Assembly: GCA_017478725.1 (NCBI GenBank)
Contig: JAFVDD010000021.1
Location: 49,985-113,984, forward strand
DNA: 64,000 bases
DNA from: Paludibacteraceae bacterium
GTDB taxonomy: Bacteria; Bacteroidota; Bacteroidia; Bacteroidales; Paludibacteraceae
Direction of reading: 5' to 3'
The notes under the pieces were generated by a model. It was not told where the DNA came from, made no database searches, and worked only from the letters and a program-made list of their open reading frames with translations. The position numbers were made by a program, and so were the translations under genes. The first letter of the stretch is position 1. The number at the start of each line of letters is the position of its first letter. Shown in pieces: positions 33,573 to 44,272 of this stretch.

Positions 33573-34745
33573 TTACCAATTATTCAAAAGGTTGGCGATG
33601 CGGGACATAGCTTTGCGTATTTCATTCTCACTGATGGCATAAGAAAGACGGATACAGGACGGGCAACCGAAGGCCGCACCGGAAACGACTGCGACATGTG
33701 CTTCCTCCAAAAGCCGTTCAGCTACCTCATTGCCCGTTCCCCACGTACTGACATCGGGGAAGAGATAGAACGCGCCGTCGGGTTCGTGGAATTTCAGTCC
33801 CAGTATCTGTGCTGCCAGTTGGCAAATCAGTTTGCGCCGTGACGCAAAAATACCACGCATCTGCTCTACACACTCTCTACCGCCTGTCAAAGCCGCCTCT
33901 GCCGCTTTCTGTGCCACCATTGTGGGGTGCGTATATTGCTGGCCTTGCAAGCGCGAACAGGCGGAGACAAAAGCCTTGTTTTTGGACATCAACCACCCTA
34001 TGCGATAGCCCGTCATGGCATAAGCCTTGCTCACGCCATTGATGATGATGAGCCGTTCGGCAATATCTGCAAAAGACGAGAAGGTTATCGGTGAGTCTGA
34101 ACAGCTATAGACCAACTCGTTATAAACCTCATCGGCAAGTATGTACACATCGGGAAACTCGCGTAGCACATTCACTAATCCTTCCAACTCCGGCATGGAA
34201 TAAACACTACCGGTTGGGTTGTTGGGCGAGCACAGGATAATCAGCCGCGTCTTGGGTGTGAGTGCCTCGCGCAGTTGTTCCGGCGTAAGACAATACCGGT
34301 CTTCGAAGTTCGTCTCTACGGGAACAACGACACCGTCGGCGAGCTTGACCATCTCGCTATAACTTACCCAACTCGGCATAGGGATAATCACCTCGTCGCC
34401 CGGATTGACGACAGCCTGAATCGAGTTGTAGATTGCCATTTTGGCGCCTGTTGACACAATTACATCGTCTGCACTCCAGGAGATGACATTGCCTTTAAGA
34501 GCGTTCTGATAGTCTGCCACCGCCTGTCTCAGCGCAGGGATTCCGGGTACCGGTCCATAGTGCGAAAAATGGTTTTCTACTGCCTCTTGTGCAGCTCGCT
34601 GCACATGCTTAGGCGTGTCCATATCGGGTTCGCCCAGTGACATACTAACCACATCCACTCCGGCGGTTTTCATTGCCTTAGCACGCGCCGCCATAACCAA
34701 ACTTTGCGAGGCCTCAATTTTCGATATACGATCAGATATTTGCAT
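33573..34745 (-). CDS. aspC: Aspartate aminotransferase family (class I PLP)
   Basis: A 390-residue fold-type I aminotransferase with PLP-lysine Lys240 (N-G-V-S-K-A-Y-A-M-T-G-Y-R-I-G-W), N-N-P-T-G (175-179) and D-E-V-Y (205-208). The subgroup (Ib) typically interconverts aspartate and oxaloacetate. Aspartate is used by PyrB, PurC and PurA of the same operon, which supports the call. Twelve bases after purF. Confidence 0.85.
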   Translation of the reverse strand: MQISDRISKIEASQSLVMAARAKAMKTAGVDVVSMSLGEPDMDTPKHVQRAAQEAVENHFSHYGPVPGIPALRQAVADYQNALKGNVISWSADDVIVSTGAKMAIYNSIQAVVNPGDEVIIPMPSWVSYSEMVKLADGVVVPVETNFEDRYCLTPEQLREALTPKTRLIILCSPNNPTGSVYSMPELEGLVNVLREFPDVYILADEVYNELVYSCSDSPITFSSFADIAERLIIINGVSKAYAMTGYRIGWLMSKNKAFVSACSRLQGQQYTHPTMVAQKAAEAALTGGRECVEQMRGIFASRRKLICQLAAQILGLKFHEPDGAFYLFPDVSTWGTGNEVAERLLEEAHVAVVSGAAFGCPSCIRLSYAISENEIRKAMSRIANLLNNW

Positions 34746-34757
34746 GATATAGGAGAT

Positions 34758-36188
34758 TTACAAAGTATGTGCAGAGGAGCCGTCGAAGCAATGCGTACAA
34801 ATACATTTGCGCGGCAAACCAATCGCACGGATAAGGGTTTCCAATTTAGTGAAACGCAAGGAGTTGAGTCCGAACTTCTGGGCAATCAGATCCACCATTT
34901 TCCGGTATTCGGGCGTGTCGGTCGTTGCATAAACACGTACGCGTTCATCATCCCGAGCGGCTTCTTCACCTTCGATTTCAGCGATAACACGCCTTGTAAT
35001 CAGTTCCATGATGGATTTGGATTCGGAGAAATTGATAAACGGACAAGCATATAACAGCGGAGGACACGCTACACGCATATGGATCTCTTTAGCTCCTCCT
35101 TCGAGCAGGCAGCGCGTATTGTCCCGCAATTGCGTGCCGCGGACGATAGAGTCATCGCACAGCAACACTTTGCGGTCATGAAGAATAGCGTTGTTTTGAA
35201 TCAGTTTCATTTTAGCCACCAAATCCCTCATGTTCTGGTTCGCCGGCATGAACGACCGCGGCCATGTAGGCGTGTATTTTGAGATAGCGCGGCGGTAGAT
35301 AACGTTATGTCCCTCCGAATATCCGACCGCCATGCCGATACCCGAGTCGGGCACACCACAGCAGCAATCTACCTGCGTATTATCTTCTTTGCCCATTGCA
35401 TAGCCGATGTAGTTGCGCACATCCTCCACATTGCGTCCTTCGTAGTTGGAAGTGGGAAAACCGTAATAAACCCAGAGGAAGGAACATATCTGCATATGGT
35501 CCGGAATAGCCGGAGCCATCTGCTCTACCCCGTCTGCACGCAAACGGATAATCTCGCCGGGCCCGATGTCACGTAGATGGGTGTATCCCAGATTGAGGAA
35601 AGAGGAGGACTCGCTGACAGCGCAATACGCATCCTCTTTATGACCGATGATGACGGGAGTCCGTCCCCACGCATCGCGTGCACATACTATCCCGTCTTCA
35701 GTCAGCATCATCAGCGAGAGAGAACCTTTGATTTTCTCCTGCGCATTGCGGATACCCTCGACGATGGTAGGTTTCTGTATAATCAGCAAACCCACTAATT
35801 CGGTCGGGTTCACCTTGCCGGACGAGAACTCGGAGAGGTGCATGTCGCTTTGCAGAATCTCGTTCGTCAAGTCCTCCAGATTGACAATTTTACCTACCGT
35901 GATGAGTGCAAACCGTCCAAGATGGGAATTGAACAAGAGCGGCTGGGCATCGGTGTCTGAGATGATACCTATGCCGGCATTGCCGATAAACTTGGGCAAC
36001 TCGCTCTCCATCTTTGTGCGGAATGAAGCCTGAGAGATAGAGTGAATTGTACGGTTGAACGTGCCCGTATCTGCATCATACGTTGCTATGCCGGCACGCC
36101 GGGTACCCAGATGCGAGTGATAGTCCGTGCCGTAAAAGACATCGGTGATGCAGGGCGTTTTGCCAATTGAACCAAAGAATCCTGCCAT
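34758..36188 (-). CDS. purF: Amidophosphoribosyltransferase-like protein lacking the N-terminal Cys
   Basis: First step of purine synthesis (PRPP to phosphoribosylamine). The 476-residue protein has an Ntn-glutaminase-like N-terminal domain (G-T-D-Y-H-S-H-L-G-T-R-R-A-G, then N-S-H-L-G-R-F-A) and a phosphoribosyltransferase domain with the PRPP loop V-L-L-C-D-D-S-I-V-R-G-T. The catalytic Cys that normally follows Met1 is absent: the protein starts M-A-G-F-F-G, and no upstream in-frame start offers a Cys. Bacteroidetes have such a variant as a recognised subgroup. The C-terminus carries C-I-C-T-H-C. It may use ammonia, or another nucleophile. Confidence 0.85.
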   Translation of the reverse strand: MAGFFGSIGKTPCITDVFYGTDYHSHLGTRRAGIATYDADTGTFNRTIHSISQASFRTKMESELPKFIGNAGIGIISDTDAQPLLFNSHLGRFALITVGKIVNLEDLTNEILQSDMHLSEFSSGKVNPTELVGLLIIQKPTIVEGIRNAQEKIKGSLSLMMLTEDGIVCARDAWGRTPVIIGHKEDAYCAVSESSSFLNLGYTHLRDIGPGEIIRLRADGVEQMAPAIPDHMQICSFLWVYYGFPTSNYEGRNVEDVRNYIGYAMGKEDNTQVDCCCGVPDSGIGMAVGYSEGHNVIYRRAISKYTPTWPRSFMPANQNMRDLVAKMKLIQNNAILHDRKVLLCDDSIVRGTQLRDNTRCLLEGGAKEIHMRVACPPLLYACPFINFSESKSIMELITRRVIAEIEGEEAARDDERVRVYATTDTPEYRKMVDLIAQKFGLNSLRFTKLETLIRAIGLPRKCICTHCFDGSSAHTL

Positions 36189-36333
36189 TATGTAATTGAT
36201 TTAATTATACAGACTATTTCAAAATCACGGGATATATATTATATATAATATATATAAGGTGGGGTATGATACGGGATTAGCCCGAGGCGCTCTCGGCGTT
36301 GTCTCGGCGCGTTCCTGAGAGTCAAGAATACTT
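36189..36333. other. 145-bp purC-purF spacer with AT palindrome
   Basis: The largest gap in the nucleotide operon. It holds a long AT palindrome (about 36232-36257, TATATATTATATATAATATATA core) and a GC-rich CCGAG/CTCGG hairpin near 36285. No promoter of the TTTG/TAnnTTTG type is obvious. Confidence 0.5.
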
Positions 36334-37287
36334 CTATAAAGAGAGCGTTTGAAGGTAAGCGGTAATGTTGTTCTCGATGCGGTCAGCAAGATAGGCTGTG
36401 TCCTCGCGGACAAAAGTGTCTCCTGTGATGCCTTCAAAGAGTTCCACATAGCGGTCTGTGATTGACTGTACGATAGCCGGAGTCATCTCAGGCACTTGCT
36501 GACCGGTTTTCCCTTGAAAACCATTGCTCATGAGCCATTCGCGTACGAACTCTTTCGATAGTTGCCGTTGCGGCTCTCCTGCCGCGAAACGCTCGGCATA
36601 ACCATCCGCATAGAAATAGCGGCTTGAATCCGGTGTGTGAACCTCATCCATCAGCATCACTTGGCCTTTGTATTCTCCAAACTCATACTTGGTATCTACC
36701 AGAATCAGTCCGTGCTGTTTGGCAATCTCTTGTCCGCGGGCGAAGAGCGCAAGCGCATATTTCTCTATCTGTTCGTATTCCTTCTCCGGGACCAGACCAC
36801 GCTTAATAATCTCTTCACGTGAAATATCCTCGTCGTGCGTGCCGATCTCCGCTTTGGTCGTCGGGGTGATAATGGGGGTTGGAAAAGCTTCGTTCTCTCG
36901 CATTCCGTCCGGCAGAGCGACTCCGCATATTTCCCTGACCCCGGATTTATAGGCTCTCCATGCAGATCCGCACAAATAACCGCGCACGATCATCTCTACA
37001 GGGAATCCCTTGCAACGATAACCGACGGATACCATAGGATCCGGAGTCGCCAACAACCAATTCGGGACAATATCTCTGGTGGCATTCAAAAACTTGGCAG
37101 CAATCTGATTAAGGATTTGTCCTTTGTACGGAATACCTTTGGGTAATATAACATCAAAAGCAGAAATACGGTCGGTCGCTACCATGCATAGTAGTTCCTC
37201 GCCTATGGAATATACGTCACGTACTTTGCCATGATAAACACCTGTTTGACAGGGAAAGGAGAATTCAGTTGTTGTTAAAGCGTTCAT
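36334..37287 (-). CDS. purC: SAICAR synthase
   Basis: Joins aspartate to CAIR (purine step 7). A 317-residue protein with G-K-V-R-D-V-Y near the start, [15 protein letters not shown] and [11 protein letters not shown] motifs. It is of the longer (about 300-residue) class with C-terminal helices. Thirty bases after carB. Confidence 0.95.
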   Translation of the reverse strand: MNALTTTEFSFPCQTGVYHGKVRDVYSIGEELLCMVATDRISAFDVILPKGIPYKGQILNQIAAKFLNATRDIVPNWLLATPDPMVSVGYRCKGFPVEMIVRGYLCGSAWRAYKSGVREICGVALPDGMRENEAFPTPIITPTTKAEIGTHDEDISREEIIKRGLVPEKEYEQIEKYALALFARGQEIAKQHGLILVDTKYEFGEYKGQVMLMDEVHTPDSSRYFYADGYAERFAAGEPQRQLSKEFVREWLMSNGFQGKTGQQVPEMTPAIVQSITDRYVELFEGITGDTFVREDTAYLADRIENNITAYLQTLSL

Positions 37288-37317
37288 ACCTTATGTGTTT
37301 ATGAATTAATTTACGGA

Positions 37318-40300
37318 TTATTTATATTCATCCCACGCCTTGATAGCTAAGGTGTCTATAGGGACATCGAGGAAGGCATTGATATAGGCTTCCGCCAAGC
37401 GGGCATTGGTGAGCAATGGTATATTGAGATCTACCGCCGTACGCCTCATACGATAGTAACTGTCATGTACCAAATCAGCCTGGGTGTCCACAGGGATTCC
37501 GACAAATAGTTCTATCTCTTTGCGATGCATCAGTTCAGATACGATAGGCTGTTTGAGTTGTCCGTTCTCATCCATATGCTCATTCTTATAGACACGTATG
37601 TTCGGCACCCCAAGTCCGTTGAGATAATCGCTGGTTCCTCCTGTAGCATAGATAGTATATCCGCGAGCAACCAGACGTTTGATTGTGTCAAGCATGTGCG
37701 CCCGTTGTTTCGGACCGCCGATAGCGAAAAGGATATTCTTTTTCGGGATACGCATGCCCACGGACAGCATCGACTTGAGGAGTGCGCAGTTGGCATCCTC
37801 ACCCAAACAACCTACCTCGCCTGTGGAAGCCATGTCCACTCCAAGGATGGGGTCAGCGTTCTGTAACCGGTTGAAGGAGAACTGCGATGCTTTAACACCC
37901 ACGTAGTCGAAATCGAACAGTGATTTATGCGGACGCTCTACGGGAAGCCCCAGCATAATTCGAGTGGCAATATCAATCAGGTTGATCTTTAGAACTTTGC
38001 TCACAAAGGGAAAAGAACGAGACGCGCGCAGATTACATTCAATTACCTTGATTTCGTTTTCACGTGCTAAGTATTGAATATTGAACGGACCTGAAATATT
38101 CAGTTCGCGGGCAATTTGACCGGAGATACGTTTGATACGCCGAACCGTTTCTACATATAGTTTCTGGGCAGGAAACATGATAGTAGCATCACCTGAATGG
38201 ACTCCGGCATACTCTACATGTTCTGAGATTGCATATGCTATGATTTCACCATTGCGTGCTACGGCATCCATTTCCACCTCTTTGGTATTGGTCATAAACT
38301 TGGAAATCACCACAGGATGCTCTTTGGATACTTTTGCAGCCAATTGGAGGAAACGATTGAGTTGCTCCTCGTTGGAGCATACATTCATCGCAGCTCCTGA
38401 CAACACATAAGACGGACGGACCAAAACGGGGTAACCTACCCTGTTTACGAAGTTCTCTACGTCATCCATGGATGTCAAGGCGCTCCATTCGGGTTGATCT
38501 ACACCGATACGGTCGAGCATAGCAGAGAACTTATCGCGGTCTTCGGCGTTATCAATTGACTTGGCCGAGGTTCCCAATATAGGCACCTGCTGGGCGTCAA
38601 GTTTCATCGCCAGATTGTTCGGGATCTGTCCGCCGGTGGATACAATCACTCCATGAGGGTTCTCCAAATCAATGATATCCATAACACGCTCAAACGTGAG
38701 TTCATCAAAATACAAGCGGTCACACATATCATAATCAGTAGAAACCGTCTCGGGATTGTAGTTGATCATCACCGAGCGGAATCCATTATTGCGGATTGTT
38801 TGAAGAGCTTGCACACCGCACCAGTCGAACTCTACCGATGAACCTATACGATATGCACCGGAGCCAAGCACTACAATGGATTTTCGGTCTCCTGTATAAT
38901 GTACGTCATTTTTAGTTCCGCTGTATGTCAAATACAGATAATTGGTTTGCGCGGGAAATTCGCCGGCTAAAGTGTCTATCTGCTTGACGACAGGGAGCAC
39001 TCCTGATTGTTTGCGATAGGCGCGCATCTTAAGCACAGCTTGGTCCATTGGCATTTCACGTCCAAGCCCCACAGCACGTGCAATCTGAAAATCCGAGAAT
39101 CCTAACTGCTTGGCGCGTAATAACAATTCTTTTCCCAAATTCTCCAATCCGCCTAACTGATTTAATTCGGCATCTATCTGTATGATATGTTCCAGGCGTT
39201 GTAAGAACCAATTGTCTATCTTTGTCAGTTGATGGATGCGTTCTATGCTGTATCCCTCATACATGGCTTGAGCAATAGCAAAAATACGCTTGTCTGTCGG
39301 TGCCTTAAGTGCGGCATCAATATCATCTACACGCAGATCTTTGTTCTCTGTAAAACCGTGCATACCCTGCCCGATCATACGAAGCCCCTTTTGGATTGCG
39401 TCTTCGAATGTACGGCCAATAGCCATTACTTCGCCTACCGATTTCATGGAACTCCCTAACTCCCTGTTTACTCCCCGAAACTTACCCAAATCCCAACGGG
39501 GTATCTTGCACACCACATAGTCCAGCGCAGGTTCAAAAAATGCAGAGGTGGATTTTGTTACCGAATTGGTGAGTTCAAACAGCCCGTAACCCATACCTAA
39601 CTTGGCTGCCACAAAAGCCAACGGATACCCTGTGGCTTTAGATGCCAGCGCGGAGGAACGGCTGAGACGAGCATTGACCTCTATAACTCTGTAGTCTTCC
39701 GACTCGGGATCAAAGGCATATTGTACGTTACACTCACCTACAATACCCAAATGGCGGATGATACGAATTGCCAAAGCCCTCAGTTTGTGGTATTCGGAGT
39801 TGGTCAATGTTTGCGATGGCGCAATCACAATAGATTCTCCGGTGTGAATGCCCAGTGGATCAAAATTTTCCATATTGCAGACCGTAATGCAATTGTCATA
39901 GCGGTCACGCACTACTTCATACTCTATTTCTTTCCATCCTTTAAGCGATTTCTCTACAAGGACCTGCGGCGAAAATGAGAAAGCTTTCTCCACCATGACA
40001 TTCAGTTCCTGTTCATTATCGCAGAAACCGGAACCGAGTCCTCCTAAGGCATACGCTGCACGGATGATAACAGGATAACCTAATTCAGCTGCAGCACGAC
40101 GCGCATCCTCAATCGTCTCGCAGGCTTCGGATTTGATGGTCTTGACACCAATCTCGTCCAACTGACGGACAAAGAGTTCACGATCTTCAGTATTGATGAT
40201 TGCCTCAACAGGAGTGCCCAGTACTTGCACGTTGTATTTTTCCAGTACGCCTGATTGATAGAGAGCCACTCCGCAGTTAAGTGCTGTTTGTCCGCCGAAT

Positions 40301-40563
40301 GATAGTAAGATACCATCTGGCCGTTCTTTCTCTATCAATCGTTCTACGAAATAAGGAGTTACAGGCAGAAAATATATGTGATCTGCTACTCCCTCTGAGG
40401 TCTGGACTGTAGCAATATTCGGATTGATCAATATGGTTTCCACTCCCTCTTCGTGCAAGGCCTTTAGTGCTTGGGAACCTGAGTAGTCAAACTCACCTGC
40501 TTCACCTATTTTGAGTGCGCCGGATCCCAGAACCAATACTTTATGGATATTATCTAATTTCAT
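37318..40563 (-). CDS. carB: Carbamoyl-phosphate synthase large subunit
   Basis: A 1081-residue enzyme with two homologous ATP-grasp halves (first about 1-400, second about 550-935), the oligomerisation region between them and a C-terminal MGS-like allosteric domain (I-Y-A-T-G-G-T-S-D-Y-L). It makes carbamoyl phosphate for PyrB (and arginine). 21 bases after carA. Its place between purA and purC, away from the pyr block, is notable. Confidence 0.97.
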   Translation of the reverse strand: MKLDNIHKVLVLGSGALKIGEAGEFDYSGSQALKALHEEGVETILINPNIATVQTSEGVADHIYFLPVTPYFVERLIEKERPDGILLSFGGQTALNCGVALYQSGVLEKYNVQVLGTPVEAIINTEDRELFVRQLDEIGVKTIKSEACETIEDARRAAAELGYPVIIRAAYALGGLGSGFCDNEQELNVMVEKAFSFSPQVLVEKSLKGWKEIEYEVVRDRYDNCITVCNMENFDPLGIHTGESIVIAPSQTLTNSEYHKLRALAIRIIRHLGIVGECNVQYAFDPESEDYRVIEVNARLSRSSALASKATGYPLAFVAAKLGMGYGLFELTNSVTKSTSAFFEPALDYVVCKIPRWDLGKFRGVNRELGSSMKSVGEVMAIGRTFEDAIQKGLRMIGQGMHGFTENKDLRVDDIDAALKAPTDKRIFAIAQAMYEGYSIERIHQLTKIDNWFLQRLEHIIQIDAELNQLGGLENLGKELLLRAKQLGFSDFQIARAVGLGREMPMDQAVLKMRAYRKQSGVLPVVKQIDTLAGEFPAQTNYLYLTYSGTKNDVHYTGDRKSIVVLGSGAYRIGSSVEFDWCGVQALQTIRNNGFRSVMINYNPETVSTDYDMCDRLYFDELTFERVMDIIDLENPHGVIVSTGGQIPNNLAMKLDAQQVPILGTSAKSIDNAEDRDKFSAMLDRIGVDQPEWSALTSMDDVENFVNRVGYPVLVRPSYVLSGAAMNVCSNEEQLNRFLQLAAKVSKEHPVVISKFMTNTKEVEMDAVARNGEIIAYAISEHVEYAGVHSGDATIMFPAQKLYVETVRRIKRISGQIARELNISGPFNIQYLARENEIKVIECNLRASRSFPFVSKVLKINLIDIATRIMLGLPVERPHKSLFDFDYVGVKASQFSFNRLQNADPILGVDMASTGEVGCLGEDANCALLKSMLSVGMRIPKKNILFAIGGPKQRAHMLDTIKRLVARGYTIYATGGTSDYLNGLGVPNIRVYKNEHMDENGQLKQPIVSELMHRKEIELFVGIPVDTQADLVHDSYYRMRRTAVDLNIPLLTNARLAEAYINAFLDVPIDTLAIKAWDEYK

Positions 40564-40584
40564 TGCAATTAAATAGAATCAAAA

Positions 40585-41700
40585 TCATTGATAGAGCAGT
40601 TTGATAAAATCATCGAACAAGAACTCGGTATCTACAGGTCCGGAACAAGCCTCCGGATGGAACTGTGCAGAGAACCAAGGTTTGGTTAGATGACGTATGC
40701 CTTCATTTGAACCGTCATTCATATTTACAAACAATGGCTTCCAATCTTTAGGCAATGTGTTGGCATCTACTGCATAGCCGTGGTTTTGCGATGTAATAAA
40801 ACAACGGTCTGTGCCTACCATTCTAACAGGCTGGTTATGAGAACGGTGACCATATGGTAACTTATATATAACAGCTCCGGCTGCTTTCCCCAGAAGTTGA
40901 TTTCCCATACAAATACCTGCTATAGGTTTGCCGGTCTTCATATATTCTTTGATATGATCCACCAATATTTGACATGTGTCTGGATTACCCGGACCATTAG
41001 AAAGGAACAACCCATCCGCTTTGATGGTATTGAAATCATAATCCCATGGAACGCGGATGACCTCAACGCCGCGGGCAATGAGGCAGCGGATGATATTGTG
41101 TTTCACGCCACAATCTACCAGAATCACTTTTTTCGGCTTGCCTTCATTGTAACGAATGACCTCTTTGCACGATACCTCTGCCACAAAATTGACATTCTCA
41201 TACTGCGCTTCCGGTGCCGGTGCACAGCCTTCAATCTCAATGGATCCCATCATCACGCCATGCTCGCGGAGCAACATTGTCAGGGCGCGCGTGTCGATGC
41301 CTGTGATACCAGGTACTTGCTCCCGTTTCAACCATTCCGCCAAGGTCTCTTTGCCGTTCCAATGGCTGAACTCACCGCTGTATTCGCTGCAGATGATAGC
41401 CCGTGCGTAGATACGGTCCGACTCCATGAATGTAGCCAATCCGTCAGGGCGAAAACTGAACTCAGGCACACCGTAGTTGCCTACTAATGGATACGTGAGT
41501 GTCATCAACTGACCTGCATAACTGGGGTCAGTGAGCGATTCGGGATAGCCCATCATCGCGGTATTGAACACCACTTCGCCGCTTACCGGCACATCGGCGC
41601 CGAAACTATACCCGGCAAAAGTAGTGCCGTCACTGAGTCGTAATATTGCTTTTTTCTTAGCCACTTTGGCAGGATTAACTTCGTTTTTCATCATCTCCAT
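40585..41700 (-). CDS. carA: Carbamoyl-phosphate synthase small subunit
   Basis: Glutaminase subunit, 371 residues from the first ATG; ATG codons also at 41694 and 41691 overlap the purA stop and may be the real start. N-terminal CPSase domain (A-I-L-R-L-S-D-G-T-T-F-A-G), then a class I amidotransferase with nucleophile Cys in G-I-C-M-G-N-Q and His-Glu pair in Q-F-H-P-E-A. Feeds ammonia to CarB. Confidence 0.96.
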   Translation of the reverse strand: MEMMKNEVNPAKVAKKKAILRLSDGTTFAGYSFGADVPVSGEVVFNTAMMGYPESLTDPSYAGQLMTLTYPLVGNYGVPEFSFRPDGLATFMESDRIYARAIICSEYSGEFSHWNGKETLAEWLKREQVPGITGIDTRALTMLLREHGVMMGSIEIEGCAPAPEAQYENVNFVAEVSCKEVIRYNEGKPKKVILVDCGVKHNIIRCLIARGVEVIRVPWDYDFNTIKADGLFLSNGPGNPDTCQILVDHIKEYMKTGKPIAGICMGNQLLGKAAGAVIYKLPYGHRSHNQPVRMVGTDRCFITSQNHGYAVDANTLPKDWKPLFVNMNDGSNEGIRHLTKPWFSAQFHPEACSGPVDTEFLFDDFIKLLYQ

Positions 41701-42983
41701 ATAGTTGCCTCGCGGTCAGGTCCTACAGAAATAATCTTTATCGGTGTGGCCAGTTCGCGCTCCAAGAATTGCACGTAGTTGACAAATGCCTGCGGCAGTT
41801 CTTCCTGCTTTGTGCAATGTGTCAAATCGGTTTGCCATCCGGGGAACTCCTCATACACCGGCTCCACGCCTTTGTCAATGGAGAACGGGAAATCGCGTGT
41901 CAATTCTCCGTTCACGCGGTAGGCTGTGCAAGCCTTGATAACAGGGAATGTGTCCAGCACATCCGATTTCATCATAATGAGTTGTGTTACACCATTCAGC
42001 ATAATCGTATAACGAAGTGCCACGAGGTCTATCCATCCGCACCGACGCTCACGTCCTGTTACCGCTCCGTATTCATGACCAATGGCACGTATTTTAGAGC
42101 CCATTTCGTCAAAGAGTTCCGTCGGGAACGGACCGGAACCGACGCGCGTGCAATAGGCTTTGAAAATACCGTACACCTCCCCTATCTTGCTTGGTGCCAA
42201 ACCTAATCCTGTACAAGCACCTGCGCAAACAGTGTTGCTGGACGTTACAAAAGGATAAGAACCGAAGTCAATATCCAACAGCGAACCTTGTGCGCCTTCG
42301 CATAGAATAGACTTGTTGTCCGCCAGAACTTTGTTCACAAAATGTTCGCTGTCAATCAAACGGAACCGGCGCAGATAACCGATGCTCTCCATCCATTCTT
42401 TTTCCAACGCTTCCAGCCCTTCCAGCGAAACAGGACTTCCGCCTTTGGCTACAGCCGATGCATTGAGCGCGTTAATCATATCGATATGGCGCTCACGTGC
42501 CTGCGCATATTTCTCCGCAAAGCCCTCCAGTATATCTCCTACGCGCAGACCATTGCGGCTGATTTTATCCGTATAGGTCGGACCTATTCCCTTTCCGGTC
42601 GTGCCAATTTTTGCCTTCCCCTTTGCCGCCTCATTGGCTCGATCCAACAGACGATGGGTAGGCAGGATCAGGTGCGTTTTCTTGGAAATCAGCAAGCGGT
42701 CTTCTAATGTATGACCTGATTGCGCCAATTCTTCTGCTTCTTTGCGAAACAAGACAGGATCAAGCACCACGCCATTACCTATCAGGTTCAGTTTGTCGCC
42801 TTGGAATATACCGGAAGGTATACTGCGGAGTACGTATTTCTGACCGTCAAACTCCAATGTATGGCCTGCATTCGGACCGCCTTGGAAACGCGCTACCACA
42901 TCATATTTCGGGGTCAGGAAATCGACCATCTTGCCTTTTCCTTCATCGCCCCATTGAAGTCCCAATAATATATCTGCTCTCAT
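41691..42983 (-). CDS. purA: Adenylosuccinate synthase
   Basis: GTP-dependent joining of IMP and aspartate, first AMP step. 430 residues with Q-W-G-D-E-G-K-G-K (10-18), N-A-G-H-T and the G-T-T-G-K-G-I-G-P loop. Normal length. Its ATG overlaps the purB stop (ATGA). Confidence 0.97.
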   Translation of the reverse strand: MRADILLGLQWGDEGKGKMVDFLTPKYDVVARFQGGPNAGHTLEFDGQKYVLRSIPSGIFQGDKLNLIGNGVVLDPVLFRKEAEELAQSGHTLEDRLLISKKTHLILPTHRLLDRANEAAKGKAKIGTTGKGIGPTYTDKISRNGLRVGDILEGFAEKYAQARERHIDMINALNASAVAKGGSPVSLEGLEALEKEWMESIGYLRRFRLIDSEHFVNKVLADNKSILCEGAQGSLLDIDFGSYPFVTSSNTVCAGACTGLGLAPSKIGEVYGIFKAYCTRVGSGPFPTELFDEMGSKIRAIGHEYGAVTGRERRCGWIDLVALRYTIMLNGVTQLIMMKSDVLDTFPVIKACTAYRVNGELTRDFPFSIDKGVEPVYEEFPGWQTDLTHCTKQEELPQAFVNYVQFLERELATPIKIISVGPDREATIWR

Positions 42984-44272
42984 AAGCCTAATTGGTTGTA
43001 TATATAATCAACATTCTTCATGTAATACTCCAGCGTGAAGCAACCGTCTATCTCTTTTGCAGACAGATACTTCATCACTTCCGGTGTCTGCTTGAGCAAC
43101 TCTTGCATCTGCCCGCCTTCCATCAGCGTACGCATGGCTACCGGCTGCACAAGGTCATAGGCTTGCTCGCGCACAAGCCCCTTCTCTATAAGCGCATTCA
43201 TCACACGCTGCGCAAAGATAGCCCCGTGCGTAAGACCTATATTACGCAACATATTCTCCGGATAGACGACCAGATTATCGAGAATGCCCATTAAGCGCGC
43301 CAGCATATAGTCCAATAGCATGGTAGCATCGGGCAGCACTATACGTTCAGTGGACGAGTGCGAGATATCCCGCTCGTGCCAGAGCGCGATGTTCTCAGCT
43401 GCGGTACACATATATCCTCTCATCACACGCGCACAGCCGCAGATATTCTCTGACGAGATGGGATTGCGCTTGTGCGGCATAGCTGACGAACCTTTCTGCC
43501 CCTTGCGGAATGCCTCCTCTACTTCACGTACTTCCTGGCGTTGCATGTTACGAATCTCCAGCGCAATTTGCTCTAACGAGCCGGCTATCACAGCCAAAGT
43601 GGACAGATAGAACGCGTGGCGGTCACGACCAAGTACCTGTGTCGCTATCTTTGCCGACTCGATACCTAAGTGCTCGCAAACATATTGCTGGATAAACGGC
43701 GGGATATTGGCGTAATTGCCTACGGCGCCGGATAACTTGCCGGCTTCCACACCTTTGGACGCCATCTCAAAACGCTCAATATCACGTTGCAGCATGGAGT
43801 ACCACAATGCCCATTTGAGGCCGAAAGAAGTCACATCGGCATGCATACCATGCGTACGGCCGATGACCGGTGTGAATTTGAATTCATTGGCGCGTTTCTT
43901 TAGTACCGCCAAAAATTGTTGCAAGTCATCGCGGAGAATGGCGTTCGCCTGTTTCAGCAGATAACCGTTCGCGGTATCTACCACGTCCGTTGATGTCAGT
44001 CCGTAGTGCACCCATTTGCGCTCCTCGCCTAATGATTCGCTTACCGTGCGGGTGAATGCCACTACGTCGTGACGGGTGATTTCCTCTATCTCATGGATGC
44101 GATCCACATCAAACGTGGCTTTGGCACGTAGTTTGGCTACATCCTCTTTAGGGACTACGCCCAGTTCGGACCAGGCCTCAGCAGCCAGAATCTCTACCTC
44201 CAGATAAGCCTGAAACTTGTTCTGCTCTGTCCAAATGTTGCGCATTGCTGTGCGTGAATAACGGTCTATCAT
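42980..44272 (-). CDS. purB: Adenylosuccinate lyase
   Basis: Splits fumarate from SAICAR and from adenylosuccinate, so serves both IMP and AMP synthesis. 430 residues of the aspartase/fumarase fold: signature [10 protein letters not shown], catalytic His in T-H-G-M-H-A. Coupled by ATGA overlaps to purT upstream and purA downstream. Confidence 0.96.
   Translation of the reverse strand: MIDRYSRTAMRNIWTEQNKFQAYLEVEILAAEAWSELGVVPKEDVAKLRAKATFDVDRIHEIEEITRHDVVAFTRTVSESLGEERKWVHYGLTSTDVVDTANGYLLKQANAILRDDLQQFLAVLKKRANEFKFTPVIGRTHGMHADVTSFGLKWALWYSMLQRDIERFEMASKGVEAGKLSGAVGNYANIPPFIQQYVCEHLGIESAKIATQVLGRDRHAFYLSTLAVIAGSLEQIALEIRNMQRQEVREVEEAFRKGQKGSSAMPHKRNPISSENICGCARVMRGYMCTAAENIALWHERDISHSSTERIVLPDATMLLDYMLARLMGILDNLVVYPENMLRNIGLTHGAIFAQRVMNALIEKGLVREQAYDLVQPVAMRTLMEGGQMQELLKQTPEVMKYLSAKEIDGCFTLEYYMKNVDYIYNQLGL

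Noticed and set aside
36225-36449. 74-codon minus frame at the purC end
   Set aside because: It overlaps purC in another frame and runs through an AT palindrome; it is a shadow.
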